From contig JAFGQW010000175.1 of NCBI GenBank assembly GCA_016935485.1, forward strand, positions 1-38,258: a stretch of 38,258 bases of DNA, written 5' to 3'. The notes beneath the pieces are model-generated. The model saw only the letters and a program-made list of their open reading frames with translations. It made no database searches and had not been told where the DNA came from. This stretch comes from Planctomycetota bacterium. Its GTDB lineage: Bacteria; Planctomycetota; JAFGQW01. Below, piece after piece: positions 8,801 to 17,900 of this stretch (within the stretch, counting starts at the first letter, position 1; the number at the start of each line of letters is the position of its first letter). The translations under genes were made by a program, and so were the position numbers.

Positions 8801-9934
8801 CGCCACGACACGCGGCGGATCCGGGCAATTGACCTCGGGACACACCCCGTGCACGTGCTCCACGGGGAAGGTCCGGCGGCAAGCGGGACAGGTGATCTCC
8901 GTCACGTAGCCGGTGAACGCGCTGCGCACCTGGCTCATGTCCGCGAATCGATCGCGCGGCTCTCGCGCGAGCATACGCTTGAGGATGGACCAGAGCTCCT
9001 CGTCGACGTAGGGAACGGTTTCCGCGATGGGCCGCGGATCCGCAGCGAGGATAACCGACGGACCCGCTCCGCTGAAGTCGAACGGATAGGCGCGGGACAG
9101 CAGGAAGTACAGCGTGATGCCGAGGGCCCAGATATCCACGCCCGGCTGGAGCCGCAGCTCCTCGGCCCCGCCGGTGCCGACCTGCTCCGGGGCAAGGAAG
9201 TACGGGGTGCCGGCGGCCTGCGCGGGGTCCACCATGAACAAGCCCTTGTTCATGGTGGCCGCGATCCCGAAATCGGTGATCAGCACGCGTTCGCCGTCGT
9301 CCCGCAGCAGGATGTTGGAGGGCTTGAGATCGAGATGGAGCACCCCGGCCTTGTGCGCGGCCTCGAGCGCCCCGGCCAGCTGGACCGCGAAACGGCACAC
9401 CATGAGCGGGGGAAGCACGCCGTCCTCGCTGACCACGGCATGAAGGTCACGGCCGCGCACCAGGTCCATGCGGATAATGAAGTGATCCTCCTCCTCGAGG
9501 ATGTCCTGGATCCGGACGATGCTCGCGTGGTGGATACTGCGGGCGAGCAGCGTCTCGCGAAACGCCTGGACGGATGCCCCGGGCTGGCGCGGAATGAACT
9601 TCCACGCCTCCTCGGAGTTGAGGTAGCGCACCTTCCACACCTCGCCGTAGCCGCCGGCACCCAGCCTTCGGATCCGGGTCCACGTCTTGCCGGGAACCGC
9701 CTCCTCCGCCGGGGGCGCCCCGACCAGGAACGATGGCATCGGCGTCTCGGGCGGGATCGAGGCGCCCGCGGGCGTCGCCTCGCCGGGAGTCATTGCCGCG
9801 AAGAGCCCGGACGGCGGCGTGACCATCGCGCCCTCTTCGGGCCCCCCGGGTCCGGTCGCCGGCACCCCGTCGAGCTCCGCCCCCGCCGCGAGCTCGTCGG
9901 GGAACTGCGCAGGATCTCGGCCGGCGGCGTTCAA
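5879..9934 (-). CDS. Transmembrane Ser/Thr protein kinase of the T6SS locus (PpkA/ImpN-type)
   Basis: The product is about 1351 aa. A Hanks-type kinase domain spans roughly residues 85-345: glycine loop LGAGGYGEV (91-99), ATP-anchoring Lys112 (EAWKF), catalytic loop HLDLKPSN (Asp202), DFG at 221-223, APE at 248-250. A zinc-ribbon-like cluster follows (CPAC at 349-352, CPEVNC at 365-370). Then come about 640 residues of charged helices of coiled-coil/TPR character, one membrane span near 1022-1045 and about 300 residues probably in the periplasm. Kinases of this kind phosphorylate T6SS parts (Fha1 in Pseudomonas, TssL in Agrobacterium) to trigger assembly; the target here is unknown. I chose TTG at 9934: it overlaps the upstream stop (TTGA) and has AAGGGA about 7 nt ahead. 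ATG at 9826, with its own GAGG, is the alternative. It is the last gene of the minus-strand arm. Confidence 0.9.
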   Translation of the reverse strand: MNAAGRDPAQFPDELAAGAELDGVPATGPGGPEEGAMVTPPSGLFAAMTPGEATPAGASIPPETPMPSFLVGAPPAEEAVPGKTWTRIRRLGAGGYGEVWKVRYLNSEEAWKFIPRQPGASVQAFRETLLARSIHHASIVRIQDILEEEDHFIIRMDLVRGRDLHAVVSEDGVLPPLMVCRFAVQLAGALEAAHKAGVLHLDLKPSNILLRDDGERVLITDFGIAATMNKGLFMVDPAQAAGTPYFLAPEQVGTGGAEELRLQPGVDIWALGITLYFLLSRAYPFDFSGAGPSVILAADPRPIAETVPYVDEELWSILKRMLAREPRDRFADMSQVRSAFTGYVTEITCPACRRTFPVEHVHGVCPEVNCPDPPRVVALKERRQQLRGGHHFFARCEHSRAIEAYRRVVQMEADRGETGYSERAARLITIAEADGKALARRIEVIRGLAGGGDLLRAIKEVDRARTRFSAAADLVQLRRSVLEVIRERYENVVGTCSRLVKETRFADAKLLLTQVEGFLGYEPVQRSLKEWEQETARPAPPVQDLYNFVDERENFFGACQRDVARYLGRLRLDRAAACLQRLEKHFPNPEERAARIRRYSELQESFEIVQSCDPVALSKILDAGEGALPPARVELVRAEMHCRRLLEGLAEDKPEGLSEIVVRREGLEQVLQRLRARIEVLRARFEAAERDGRLREQEAALAELAVIADRTDLLDIEEVARIRALEARVADVVRRAEEKYREGLRRFEQNDFSQAQITLEAAARIAPGLFPDIPDRIAELRQLQEENQAISEQTYQVFNRIMGEKATLDDFRVFVRLSQQDAARHEQETMVDIGQKAIRMFARLFAVQGGVIAKLRGASERLAALRETMDIVVGEPEAKLAVGLLRKESNLNEQMLEFFGRVLGPLDRSEDLGDVDSRIDHLRSVIAEITRFRSIVKLLKPLQYHPHPAERASAALVSLRTAILESPDPRARFATILAVHDNLAALVQDEAVLRQIARSGAALRRALRRLAAVRLGHRLGRFGRRAAIPVGAALAVGIVLLSYFHAERGQDRRGFARDVIRPTLSYYGLTPEDLDEAKLAIDQQGNPWALGPLLVVGRGEPLPEAETTTLEGLGRWIEGKHQEKAGLEYLAGIARKESLARIEAVVARIGDAAEKRIRRHLAGCLQAAVQAGVGGDLRVDLAAAGREMRALARLAKSVGSGSGGGLDRLAAALETAVGRTPPAGGVVSRIEKADQWEVWRAAAVEAMLPTGFQELDRAFLELVALADLGVAVRSLTERSRAIFWSNQDEDTARSYVEYVRAAVAALAAFGDHLREKSPDLFGRLLEVEELATACAIERKVWAAVRTALKVP

Positions 9935-11628
9935 CGCTCTGTCCCTTTCCTCACCATCGGGATGACGGTGCAGATCCCGACCGCACCGGCCGGAAGAGCG
10001 GCGGAGTCCATCGTCTTCTGGCCGCTCGCGTTCACCAGGCCGACGAGGCCCGCCTCCTGGATGTTCTCGAGCCGGAGCAGCTCCCGGGCCAGCTGCCAGC
10101 CGGGAAGCTGTTCGCCGCGACGCGCCGGGATGGCGAGAAGGTTGCTTTCCACGCCGAACAGCTCGATCAGCGCCCGCTCCACCTCCAGCGACGACGACGC
10201 ATCGACGCAAAACGGTCGCGCCTCGAACGACCGGTCGTACTCGACCTTCGCGAAGAGGTTCTTCAGACCGGCGTCATCCAGATCGGGCGGCGCACCGCCT
10301 GCCGACCTCCACAGCACGAAAAACGCCTGGCGTACCTTCGCGCGGCGCTCCTCGCCAAGCTGCTGGAGGTGCGCTTTCACGGCCTCAAGGGCATCGGCCT
10401 GATTCCAGCATCCCCGGGACACCCAGTAGGCGTCCTGCTGGAGCGTGCGGTGGTAGAAGAAGCCGCGAACCGCGGCGCGCGGCAGGAGCACCTCGACCGG
10501 CGTGTTCGGGCCCGTGCGCTCCGGCTGCACGAGCCAGACCGACTCCGCCACGCCCAGGGCGGCAGGCTCCGTCTCGAGCCGGTAGCGGAGGCGCAGCGTG
10601 CGGTTCGGCAGCACGTAGTACACCGGCGCACTGGCGTCGGCAGGCCGCACGGGAATCTCGGGCTCGATCCAGCCCCCGTCCCTGTCGAAGTACTGCACGG
10701 CCCCCAGAACGGCTCCCCGTACCTCGACGACATCCCCGCGCGGACCGGCCAGGTCCGGACGCTCGAGGTCCATGACCAGTCCCTCGCGCCCCACGCGGGG
10801 AACAACGAAGCGGAACCGGGTCTTCAGGTGCGCGTCGACGCCACCGGGGGATCGGACAATCCCCGAGGCACGGATCGCGTCGATCCGCGCATTGAAGGAC
10901 CGGTAGGCGTCGAGGCCAGCGGGATCGTCCTGAAGACACGCCTGGGAAATCCGCTCGGCCAGACCGACCAGTGCCTCGCCGAGCGCCGCATCCGGCGGCG
11001 GCACACGTGCCGCGAAACGACCGAGAAGATCCAGGTCGGCCCGTGCCTGCTGCATCTCGCGATCCGGCGACCAGTCCGCCACCCAGCGCGCCGCGGCCGC
11101 GTGAACGAGCCGAGCCTCGGGCGGAGTGCCTGACGCCGCGGACGCGGCGTGGTAGTCGATGCCCTCGAGCTGCTTGACGCCGGCCGCCAGGACCGCACCG
11201 ATCGGTTCCCCCTTGCGCAGGCGCTCGACGATCGTCCGCATCACGTCCGGTCCGCCGATCCCGCCGAGGGCCTGGCGGATCTCGGCGTGCCGGGTGACCA
11301 CCCCCTTCGCCGGCCCTTCGGAATCGTCGCCAGAACGAAACGACTGCCACACACGTTCGTACTGCTGACGGATCCGCGATTTCGTGACGTCATCCCACGT
11401 CGTGAAGCGATCCGTGTCGCCGAGGATGCGCTGCTGAAAGGCGGCGAGCAGCTCGAGCCTGAGCGGCGCCGGCGCAGCGGCGGCGACGCCGAGCAGCAGC
11501 GCCACCTCCGACTCCAGCCGGCCGACGTAGCTCTCCTCGTCATCCGCGCCGGCGAGCGAAGGCCCCGCGACGACGAGCATCACGGCCCCCAGAGACACGG
11601 CCGACCGGACGAGCGAGCGCGGCGTCAT
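9931..11628 (-). CDS. Exported protein of unknown function in T6SS arm (565 aa)
   Basis: A Sec signal peptide is visible at residues 1-27 (MTPRSLVRSAVSLGAVMLVV, cleavage near SLA-GAD), so the protein acts in the envelope or outside. The rest is a mixed fold with helices first and a beta-rich middle (RLRYRLETEPAALGVAESVW, about residues 350-370). I recognise no family. The ATG overlaps the upstream gene's stop (ATGA) and its stop overlaps the kinase start (TTGA), so it sits between a lipoprotein and the membrane kinase in one translationally coupled unit. That makes a role linked to the kinase's periplasmic part plausible, but this is inference from position only. Confidence 0.8.
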   Translation of the reverse strand: MTPRSLVRSAVSLGAVMLVVAGPSLAGADDEESYVGRLESEVALLLGVAAAAPAPLRLELLAAFQQRILGDTDRFTTWDDVTKSRIRQQYERVWQSFRSGDDSEGPAKGVVTRHAEIRQALGGIGGPDVMRTIVERLRKGEPIGAVLAAGVKQLEGIDYHAASAASGTPPEARLVHAAAARWVADWSPDREMQQARADLDLLGRFAARVPPPDAALGEALVGLAERISQACLQDDPAGLDAYRSFNARIDAIRASGIVRSPGGVDAHLKTRFRFVVPRVGREGLVMDLERPDLAGPRGDVVEVRGAVLGAVQYFDRDGGWIEPEIPVRPADASAPVYYVLPNRTLRLRYRLETEPAALGVAESVWLVQPERTGPNTPVEVLLPRAAVRGFFYHRTLQQDAYWVSRGCWNQADALEAVKAHLQQLGEERRAKVRQAFFVLWRSAGGAPPDLDDAGLKNLFAKVEYDRSFEARPFCVDASSSLEVERALIELFGVESNLLAIPARRGEQLPGWQLARELLRLENIQEAGLVGLVNASGQKTMDSAALPAGAVGICTVIPMVRKGTER

Positions 11629-12908
11629 TCCTCGGGCACCTTCCCCGGATCGGGCTCCTGCGGCTGCTGCGGCTCCCGCGGCTCGTCGGGAACCTCGCCA
11701 GCCCCCGCGGGAGGTCTCTCCTCGACCGGCGGCTTTCCGCCCGGCTCCCCTGGCTGCGCACGCTCCGCCGGACTTCCGGGGCCAAAGAGGAAGTCCCGCT
11801 CGATCTTCCGGGCACGCTCGCGGAAGCGCGCCGCCGCCGGGTCGGCATCCGGTTCGGTCTCGTCGTAGGGTCGTTCAGACGCGGGCAGCGCGTCGAACAG
11901 GAATGCCTGCAGGAAGTCCTTGTCGGCGATCGCCGCCGGCCGTCGATCGCGCTTGTAGGCTGCAAGCAGCTCGGAGTAGCACCCGTAGCGCGGGTGCGCC
12001 AGGACCTGGCGGAGCAAGCCGCCCCAGGCGTCGCGGAAGGTCCGGAACACCTCCCGGGAATCCGCGCCGTGCGCCCCCCCCACGATGCACTCGTACTCCT
12101 CGATCACCAGCGGCCGGCGATTGTAGAGCTCCCGGTCGAGTCGGTTGGGCCTCTTGCCCAGGACCTCGGCAAGCTTCAAGTCGAGAACGCGCATCGCCAA
12201 CTGTCCCGACACCTCGTCGGTGGGTGCGCGCGCATCCACGACGATCAGCACGTCCGGATCCAGCGGCCAACTCGCCCGCTGGAGGTCCGTGGACACCCGC
12301 TCCCGGTAGTCCTCGACGCGCCTCAGCCCGTCCTCGTCCGGCAGCAAGATGGCCGTCCGAAACGCCGCCGACAGCGCGCTGGCCGCCGTCTGGCGGAAGA
12401 GATCCCCCGTAGCGTCGCCCGCGGCGTAGCTGGATCCGGGGTGGATGAGGAACACGACGTCGAGGGGCTCCGGCCGCGCCAGGCCGAGGTCGGCGCGCGT
12501 TACCTGGCCCCCGATCACCGCCTGCGGCACCACGCACGTGACGTCCTCCGAGACCCGCCGCGAGTCGGACCGGGTTCGATTCACCGCAGCGTGCACCCGG
12601 ACCCGGTAGGTGCCCGATTCGACCCCGAACACGACCGCACGGGCTGGACCCGACCGCGTGGCGTAGCCGAACACCCGATCGCGTCCGAGTCGCTTGCCGT
12701 CGGGAGCGACCACCTCCACGTCGACATCCTCGTAGTCGACCGGATTCGCCCAGGTGATGACGAGACTGTCGCTGGCGGCCGCGAGCTCGACGCGCGACAC
12801 CGGGCGCGGAGCCACGGTCTCGCAGGCGACGAGGAAAGCCGCCGCGAGAAGCCCCCCGAGGAGGCGAGCCCACGAGCGGGCCACTGGATTGCGCATCATC
12901 CCAGCCAT
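11625..12908 (-). CDS. Putative lipoprotein with FN3-like N-terminal domain, unknown function
   Basis: The product is 427 aa. A good lipobox LVAC ends the signal peptide (Cys29), followed by E rather than D, which fits an outer-membrane lipoprotein. Residues about 40-115 look like a fibronectin-III-type beta sandwich (DSLVITWANPVDYEDVDVEV ... GTYRVRVHAAVN). Residues about 140-330 form an alpha/beta domain I do not recognise (LDVVFLIHPGSS ... DPDVLIVVDARAP). The C-terminal 60 residues are Pro/Glu-rich and probably disordered. The ATG at 12908 follows GGAGG about 10 nt upstream. It is 18 nt from the preceding gene and overlaps the next by 4 nt. Its place in the T6SS arm suggests an envelope accessory role; an effector or immunity role cannot be excluded. 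Confidence 0.8.
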   Translation of the reverse strand: MAGMMRNPVARSWARLLGGLLAAAFLVACETVAPRPVSRVELAAASDSLVITWANPVDYEDVDVEVVAPDGKRLGRDRVFGYATRSGPARAVVFGVESGTYRVRVHAAVNRTRSDSRRVSEDVTCVVPQAVIGGQVTRADLGLARPEPLDVVFLIHPGSSYAAGDATGDLFRQTAASALSAAFRTAILLPDEDGLRRVEDYRERVSTDLQRASWPLDPDVLIVVDARAPTDEVSGQLAMRVLDLKLAEVLGKRPNRLDRELYNRRPLVIEEYECIVGGAHGADSREVFRTFRDAWGGLLRQVLAHPRYGCYSELLAAYKRDRRPAAIADKDFLQAFLFDALPASERPYDETEPDADPAAARFRERARKIERDFLFGPGSPAERAQPGEPGGKPPVEERPPAGAGEVPDEPREPQQPQEPDPGKVPEE

Positions 12909-12926
12909 GTCTCGAGATCCTCCGAG

Positions 12927-13850
12927 CTAGTCTCTCCGGGCGATGGAGGCGCCCTTGATGTCCACTCTTCTCGTCCCGGCGTCGGTGAGCATCGCCTGCA
13001 GGGCCGGGCTGAGACCCAGATTGACGACGACCTTGTCGAGGAAACCCGCACAGAGGGCGCTCCTCATGGCCGCCTCGCCCTCCCCCCTGTAGTTCTTGAG
13101 GGCAACCCTGCCGAAGGCAGAGTCCTGGAAGACGAGCTCGAGGTGGGTGAAATCCGCTCGCTCCCGCAACGTGCTGTGGTCCGACCGGATCGGTGCCACG
13201 GTCACCTTGAAGGCGCGGATCTCCAGCCGGCAGACCAGCACGCCGTCCTGGGGCCTCGCGCCGGCCTCGCGCTCGACCCAGAAGCCCAGGCCCACCGCAA
13301 GCAACGGATCCGTTCGCGCCTGGGCCAGTCCCCCCTCGCGCTTGAGGAAGTCCTCCAGCGAGGTCTTCGCCTGTCGGGAGAAGCAGAACTCCTTGAAGAG
13401 CTCGTCCAGCAGGGCGAGCGCCACCCCGTACGCCTTGACGTTGCCCTGGCCATCCCGGGTGCCCCCGAGCGCAGCCAGCTCCGGCACGCCGGCGTCGGCC
13501 AGCGACACCCGCTGCACGCCCCCGGCCTGACGGTGCTCGCCGACACCTCCCGCGAGCGACGCGGGCGAGCCCGGCTCGACCGGCGGCGCATAGCAGCGGG
13601 ACCCGTCCCGATTCAGGTCGGGGTCGAGCAGGTAGAAGAGGGACCGGGCCTTCCGGCTCACCAGGCCTTGCCGCTTCAGGGTGTCGATCTGCTTCTTGAC
13701 GTCCTCGAAACGCGGTCCGGCGGCAGGAGCCTGCGCGTGCCCCTCGAGCGCGACCGAGAGCAGCGCGGCAACGACGACCGCGACCCGAACGCGGGCGAGC
13801 CGGGGGCTCCGGCACGACCGCCCATCCGTCACTCCGGCAGTACTTCTCAT
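12927..13850 (-). CDS. Exported protein of unknown function in T6SS arm (307 aa)
   Basis: I chose the ATG at 13850 because the frame upstream of it runs over the tagF end and adds nothing signal-like. A twin-Arg-free Sec-type signal follows (VRVAVVVAALLSVALEG, cleavage near HAQA, about residue 42). The mature protein is about 265 aa and contains DPDLNRDGS, which has the spacing of a calcium-binding loop, then a mostly alpha/beta body (DGVLVCRLEIRAFKVTVAPI). I recognise no family. It lies 50 nt after tagF and 18 nt before the lipoprotein gene, the first of three consecutive unknown exported proteins between TagF and the kinase. Function is unknown. Confidence 0.78.
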   Translation of the reverse strand: MRSTAGVTDGRSCRSPRLARVRVAVVVAALLSVALEGHAQAPAAGPRFEDVKKQIDTLKRQGLVSRKARSLFYLLDPDLNRDGSRCYAPPVEPGSPASLAGGVGEHRQAGGVQRVSLADAGVPELAALGGTRDGQGNVKAYGVALALLDELFKEFCFSRQAKTSLEDFLKREGGLAQARTDPLLAVGLGFWVEREAGARPQDGVLVCRLEIRAFKVTVAPIRSDHSTLRERADFTHLELVFQDSAFGRVALKNYRGEGEAAMRSALCAGFLDKVVVNLGLSPALQAMLTDAGTRRVDIKGASIARRD

Positions 13851-13900
13851 GTCCGTCCCATCCCGAAACCACAAACCCACGTTCTCCACAGCCACAGCCC

Positions 13901-14917
13901 TCACCGGCAACTCGCGCAGGATCGACCGTCGGAGCGCCGATCGGCCGGCGGCAAGAACCGCCTGAGATCGGCCTCGGCACTCTCGAGCGACTCCTGAACG
14001 GCAGCCGCGAAGTCCTCCCCCTCCCGTTCTCCCTCCGCGTCCGCGGTGCCGAGATCGACGACGTCCGCATCCCCGATCGACTCCTGCAGCAGCCAGACGT
14101 CACTCTCGCGCACCGGCCGGAAAATAAGCGCGAACGATCCTGGCGGTCCGGACGGTTCTCCTGACCGGGCCGCCGGAAAGAAGATCGAAGGAAGCACCGG
14201 CGCCCCGCCCGCGCGCGCGCGGATGAACGCGAGCCAGGCTTCGACCTGCACGGCGTGCGGAATCGATCCGGCAAGCGGCAACCGGAACGCCAGCGTGGGA
14301 GCCGACCCCGGGGAGCGCCGCCAGGGAGCCACCGCGCGCTCGATCCGCCACAGCAGCCGCGTCCACCGCGCCAGCGTGTCCGCTTCGAACAGCGCCCGTG
14401 CCAGATCGCGCGGGGCGTATTGCCGGGCGGCCGCAGCGAAACGCTCCGCCGGCTGCCCGCCGGGCCGCGCACCGACCGAGTCGTGCCGGAGGTTGCGAAG
14501 CTGCCGGTAGAAATCCTCCGTCGTCGCAACGCCCGAGAGCCGGGCGTAGTCGTGCTCCAGCCTTTCCCACAGGTCCAGCGCGGCGAACACCGGAACCCGG
14601 TCGCCGTCTCGGAGCTGCTCCCGTTCCATCTCGAAGAACAGTGCGAACGGGAACTTCCGGGCGCCGCCGGCGTCGGCCGAGTCCCAGATGGTGCCGACGA
14701 CGCAGTCCCGCTGGCCGGGCAGCGCGAAGAGAGCGCGCTGCGGACGGGGCAGCGCCGCCACGCGACCGCCTCGATCCAGGGCGCCGACCCAGGACTGGAA
14801 ACGCCGCGCCGCCGCACCGCCGCGGGACATGAGGAAGTCCTTGGCCAGCGGGAGCTTCCCGTAGCAAAGCACCCTCAGCACCTCAAGACGACGCGATCGG
14901 CGGAACAGTCCGAACAT
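13901..14917 (-). CDS. tagF: TagF (ImpM-like), T6SS-associated post-translational regulator
   Basis: The product is 338 aa. The N-terminal signature YGKLPLAKDFL (about residues 20-30) with RFQSWVGALD and the later TIWDSADAGGARKFPFALFF match the TagF/DUF2094 family, whose members have G-K-x-P-x-x-x-D-F-(V/L) there. TagF represses T6SS firing in Pseudomonas independently of, or in balance with, the threonine-phosphorylation pathway. A longer frame with TTG at 14923 exists; ATG at 14917 has a purine-rich GAGAGAGG stretch upstream and is preferred. It lies 57 nt after tssM. The length exceeds the single-domain TagF core, so the C-terminal third (FALIFRPVRESDVWLLQESI ...) may be an added domain. 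Confidence 0.88.
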   Translation of the reverse strand: MFGLFRRSRRLEVLRVLCYGKLPLAKDFLMSRGGAAARRFQSWVGALDRGGRVAALPRPQRALFALPGQRDCVVGTIWDSADAGGARKFPFALFFEMEREQLRDGDRVPVFAALDLWERLEHDYARLSGVATTEDFYRQLRNLRHDSVGARPGGQPAERFAAAARQYAPRDLARALFEADTLARWTRLLWRIERAVAPWRRSPGSAPTLAFRLPLAGSIPHAVQVEAWLAFIRARAGGAPVLPSIFFPAARSGEPSGPPGSFALIFRPVRESDVWLLQESIGDADVVDLGTADAEGEREGEDFAAAVQESLESAEADLRRFLPPADRRSDGRSCASCR

Positions 14918-14974
14918 GCACAACGCCGCCTCTCTCCGGCCACGAATTCCGGCCGGCCACGAGTGCCGACCCGA

Positions 14975-17900
14975 CTACTTGGCGCCCATGGCCTCGTTCC
15001 AGTCGGGAAGCGGCTCCATCGGGCCGTCGAGCTCGATCAGGAAGTAGACGATCACCGGCCCCCGGCCGGGCTGGTCCTTGCCGAGGCGGGAACGCATGAA
15101 CCACTCCCGGCGGTCGGCTGTCTTCGGCGCCTCCCGCGGTCCGGGAAGCCGTCCCCCTTGGGTGGGCGTGCCGAAGGTGCGGAGGTAGAGCAGGAACGAC
15201 CAGGGGCCCTGCATCTTCACCGCAAGCGGCATCCCGTCATCCCGCTGGGTCTTGCGGTCCCGATCCAGGACCTCGACCTCCGTGAGCCCTTCCTCCGCGC
15301 CGCCCGGCGCCGGCATCCAGGATAGGTCCTCGATGCGCGGGGTCGTCTCGTAGATCCTCGCCTCCCTCGATCCCCGCCCGGCGGAAAAACGCACGCAGAA
15401 GGGACTCAAGGAGAACACGTCGCGCCCGCCGCCCGCGGCCTCCGCGCGGGTGGCGCTCCCCGGACCACCGGGAAGCACGATCTTGAACTTCACCTCACGG
15501 AAATCGCTCGTGTTCCCCGCGAGAAGCAGCCGCTGGAGCGCCTGGCACGCCTTGAGGAAGGCGATCCGGGGCTGGCCCGCGTCGAGACCGTACGGATCGT
15601 CCGCGTCCGGGAAGCACGCCAGGTATCGCTCGCACAGAGCGCGGATCCTCCCGCCCGGTCGCAGCAGCTCGCGCAGGTCGTCGGGACTGACCTGATCGAT
15701 GGGTCCCGCGGCAAGCCGCGCGGCGCTCACCGGCAGATCGCCATTGAACGGGAACTTTCCAGCAAGCTTCGGGCCCCACGGACCGGCGAGATCCGTCCAC
15801 TCCTGCTCGAACTGCTTCAGGGCGTCGGTGGCCAGAAGGCGCTTGCCGCTCTCGGCGAGATCGAGGAGCTTCTGGGCGAACAGATCCCCTTCGAGCTGGT
15901 TTTGCCGGCAAAACTCCTCGATCTTCCGGTCGAGCCACAGCCCGCGCTGGCGGCGTACCTCGGCCAGCGCCTTGGCCGGATCCTTGCCGTCGAGACGCGC
16001 GACCAGGGATTCCTGGAACTCGATCAGGATCTGCTCGAGAGTGCCGCCGGTGCCCTCGTTCCCGAGGTAGGGGTCCAGAACAGCGCACCAGGCGTGGCCG
16101 GTCGCGCTGCGGCGGCGCTCCAGCGGAAGGACGGTCACGTGCGTGGCGGCGTGCCCCGCGGACTTCCGCAGGTTCGCCGCGAGGTTCCTGACCGATGAGT
16201 GACCCAGCCCGGCGGCAAGATCGCGCTGGAAGCTCTCCCAGCGGTTGCTGTCGCCCGCCGCGGCGTCGTACGCATGCCCCCGGTTCGTCCAGAGCGGGGC
16301 GCTCAGGATCCGCTCCTTCCAGCTGTCGAGGTAGGCCTTTTCGTACCGGTTTCTGAGATCGAGCAACCGGTCCTTGTGGGGGAGATCGAACGTCTCGAAC
16401 AGACGGTAATCGGGCGCCGGGGTCTGGTTGCCCTTCGTTCCCGGCTCGCTGTCCGGGGCGGCGCGGCCCTCCACGAACGCAACCAGCGCGTTGATCTGCG
16501 TGTCGTGTCCCTGGTAGGCGCTCGCCAGGAAGGCCTCGTCGGCCGCCGCCGCGAACAGTCCGACGGGCCGTCCCTCGGGATCGCCGCGCTTGCGGAACCA
16601 GTCGAAGAACGCGAGCCGCTTCGGCTCAGCCTGCACCTCCGCCCACTCGAAGTACTCGTCCAGCACGCCGGCGAACAGCGTGGTCAAGGCACCGGCGGCC
16701 AGCGTATCGATCACGACGCGGAGGCGCTCCGCACCCCAGCGCGGCGCAGCGACCCCCAACGGCGCCGCCATGAAAGCGCGGTACGCCTCGTACTTGCCCG
16801 TGATGTCCGCCGCGAAGGAGGCGATCTCGAGGGACCGGCGCTCCGGCACCGACCACTTCTTCGTCAGCTCCTTCGGATCGCCAGCGACGATGTCGTTGAG
16901 GAGAGCGAGTCGCGCGAAGACTCCTGCCGCCTCCTGGGTGATACCGGCGGCCGCTTCCGCCGCGCTGGCCCCCGAGGAACCGGCGCGTCGAACCAGGTGG
17001 TTGGCGCCGTCGAACCGGGAAAGCACCGTGTTCCGGAAGGACTCCTCGAGGCGCTGCACACTGCGCGCGCTTTCGCTCCGCAGCGAATCCCCCAGCCGTT
17101 TCGCGCCGGAATCGCTGCAACGGTCGAGCACGGCGTTCCCGGCCAGCTCGGAGTAGGAATCCACGAGGTCGGCCTTGAGACGATCGAGCCGACTCTCGAG
17201 CGGCCCGTCATCACTTGCCGCACGGCACGCCTGCTCGAGCTCCTTCCAAACACGCGCCACCTCGGCGAACTTCGCGCGCCATCGATCGGCGATCTCCTGG
17301 TAGCTCGTCCGGGTCAACTCGCTCACCGGCAGCGGCGCCTCATCATCCACCGCACGCGACGTCACCTTCTGAAGCTCCCCGTAGCTCTCCTGGAAGGCCG
17401 CGGCCGCCTTGAGGCAGCGGCGCCACGAAGCGAGCGCGTCACCGACGTCGGCGCCGTCGGCGCCGTCGAGTGTCTTGACATCGACGCGCCCGGCCAGAAA
17501 CTGCCGGAGCGGCTGGCTCGCCCGCTCCAGCCGGGTCCAGAACTCGTCCTTGCCTCCGGGACCGGAAGCGAGGAGCAACGGACCGATCTGGCCGCCGAAG
17601 CGGACGAAACGGGCGTACTCGAACTGCAGTCTGTCGTTGTAGTCCGGCGTCGCGGGCTTGGCCGTGTCCACGTCACCCACGGCCCGGACGAGTGCTGCGA
17701 ATCGCTCGCCCGCCGCCGTTGTGTCCGGCGGCTCCGCAGCGGCCGCCGCCGCCACGAGCTCGCGAAACGTAGTGCGGCGTTGCTCGAAATCCGACCAGGT
17801 GTGGATCTCGCGGTGGGGTGCGCCGGCCGACGCACTTCCTTCGACGAAGGTCAGCGCCTTCTTGTAGAACGGCCCGAGATGCTTGTCCCACAGCCGATGC

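Noticed and set aside
7172-10402. 1076-aa open frame antisense to the kinase
   Set aside because: Shadow of the kinase gene; no recognisable protein features.
11875-14817. 980-aa minus frame across tagF and two exported proteins
   Set aside because: Runs across three better-supported genes in another frame; Arg/Gly-rich shadow.
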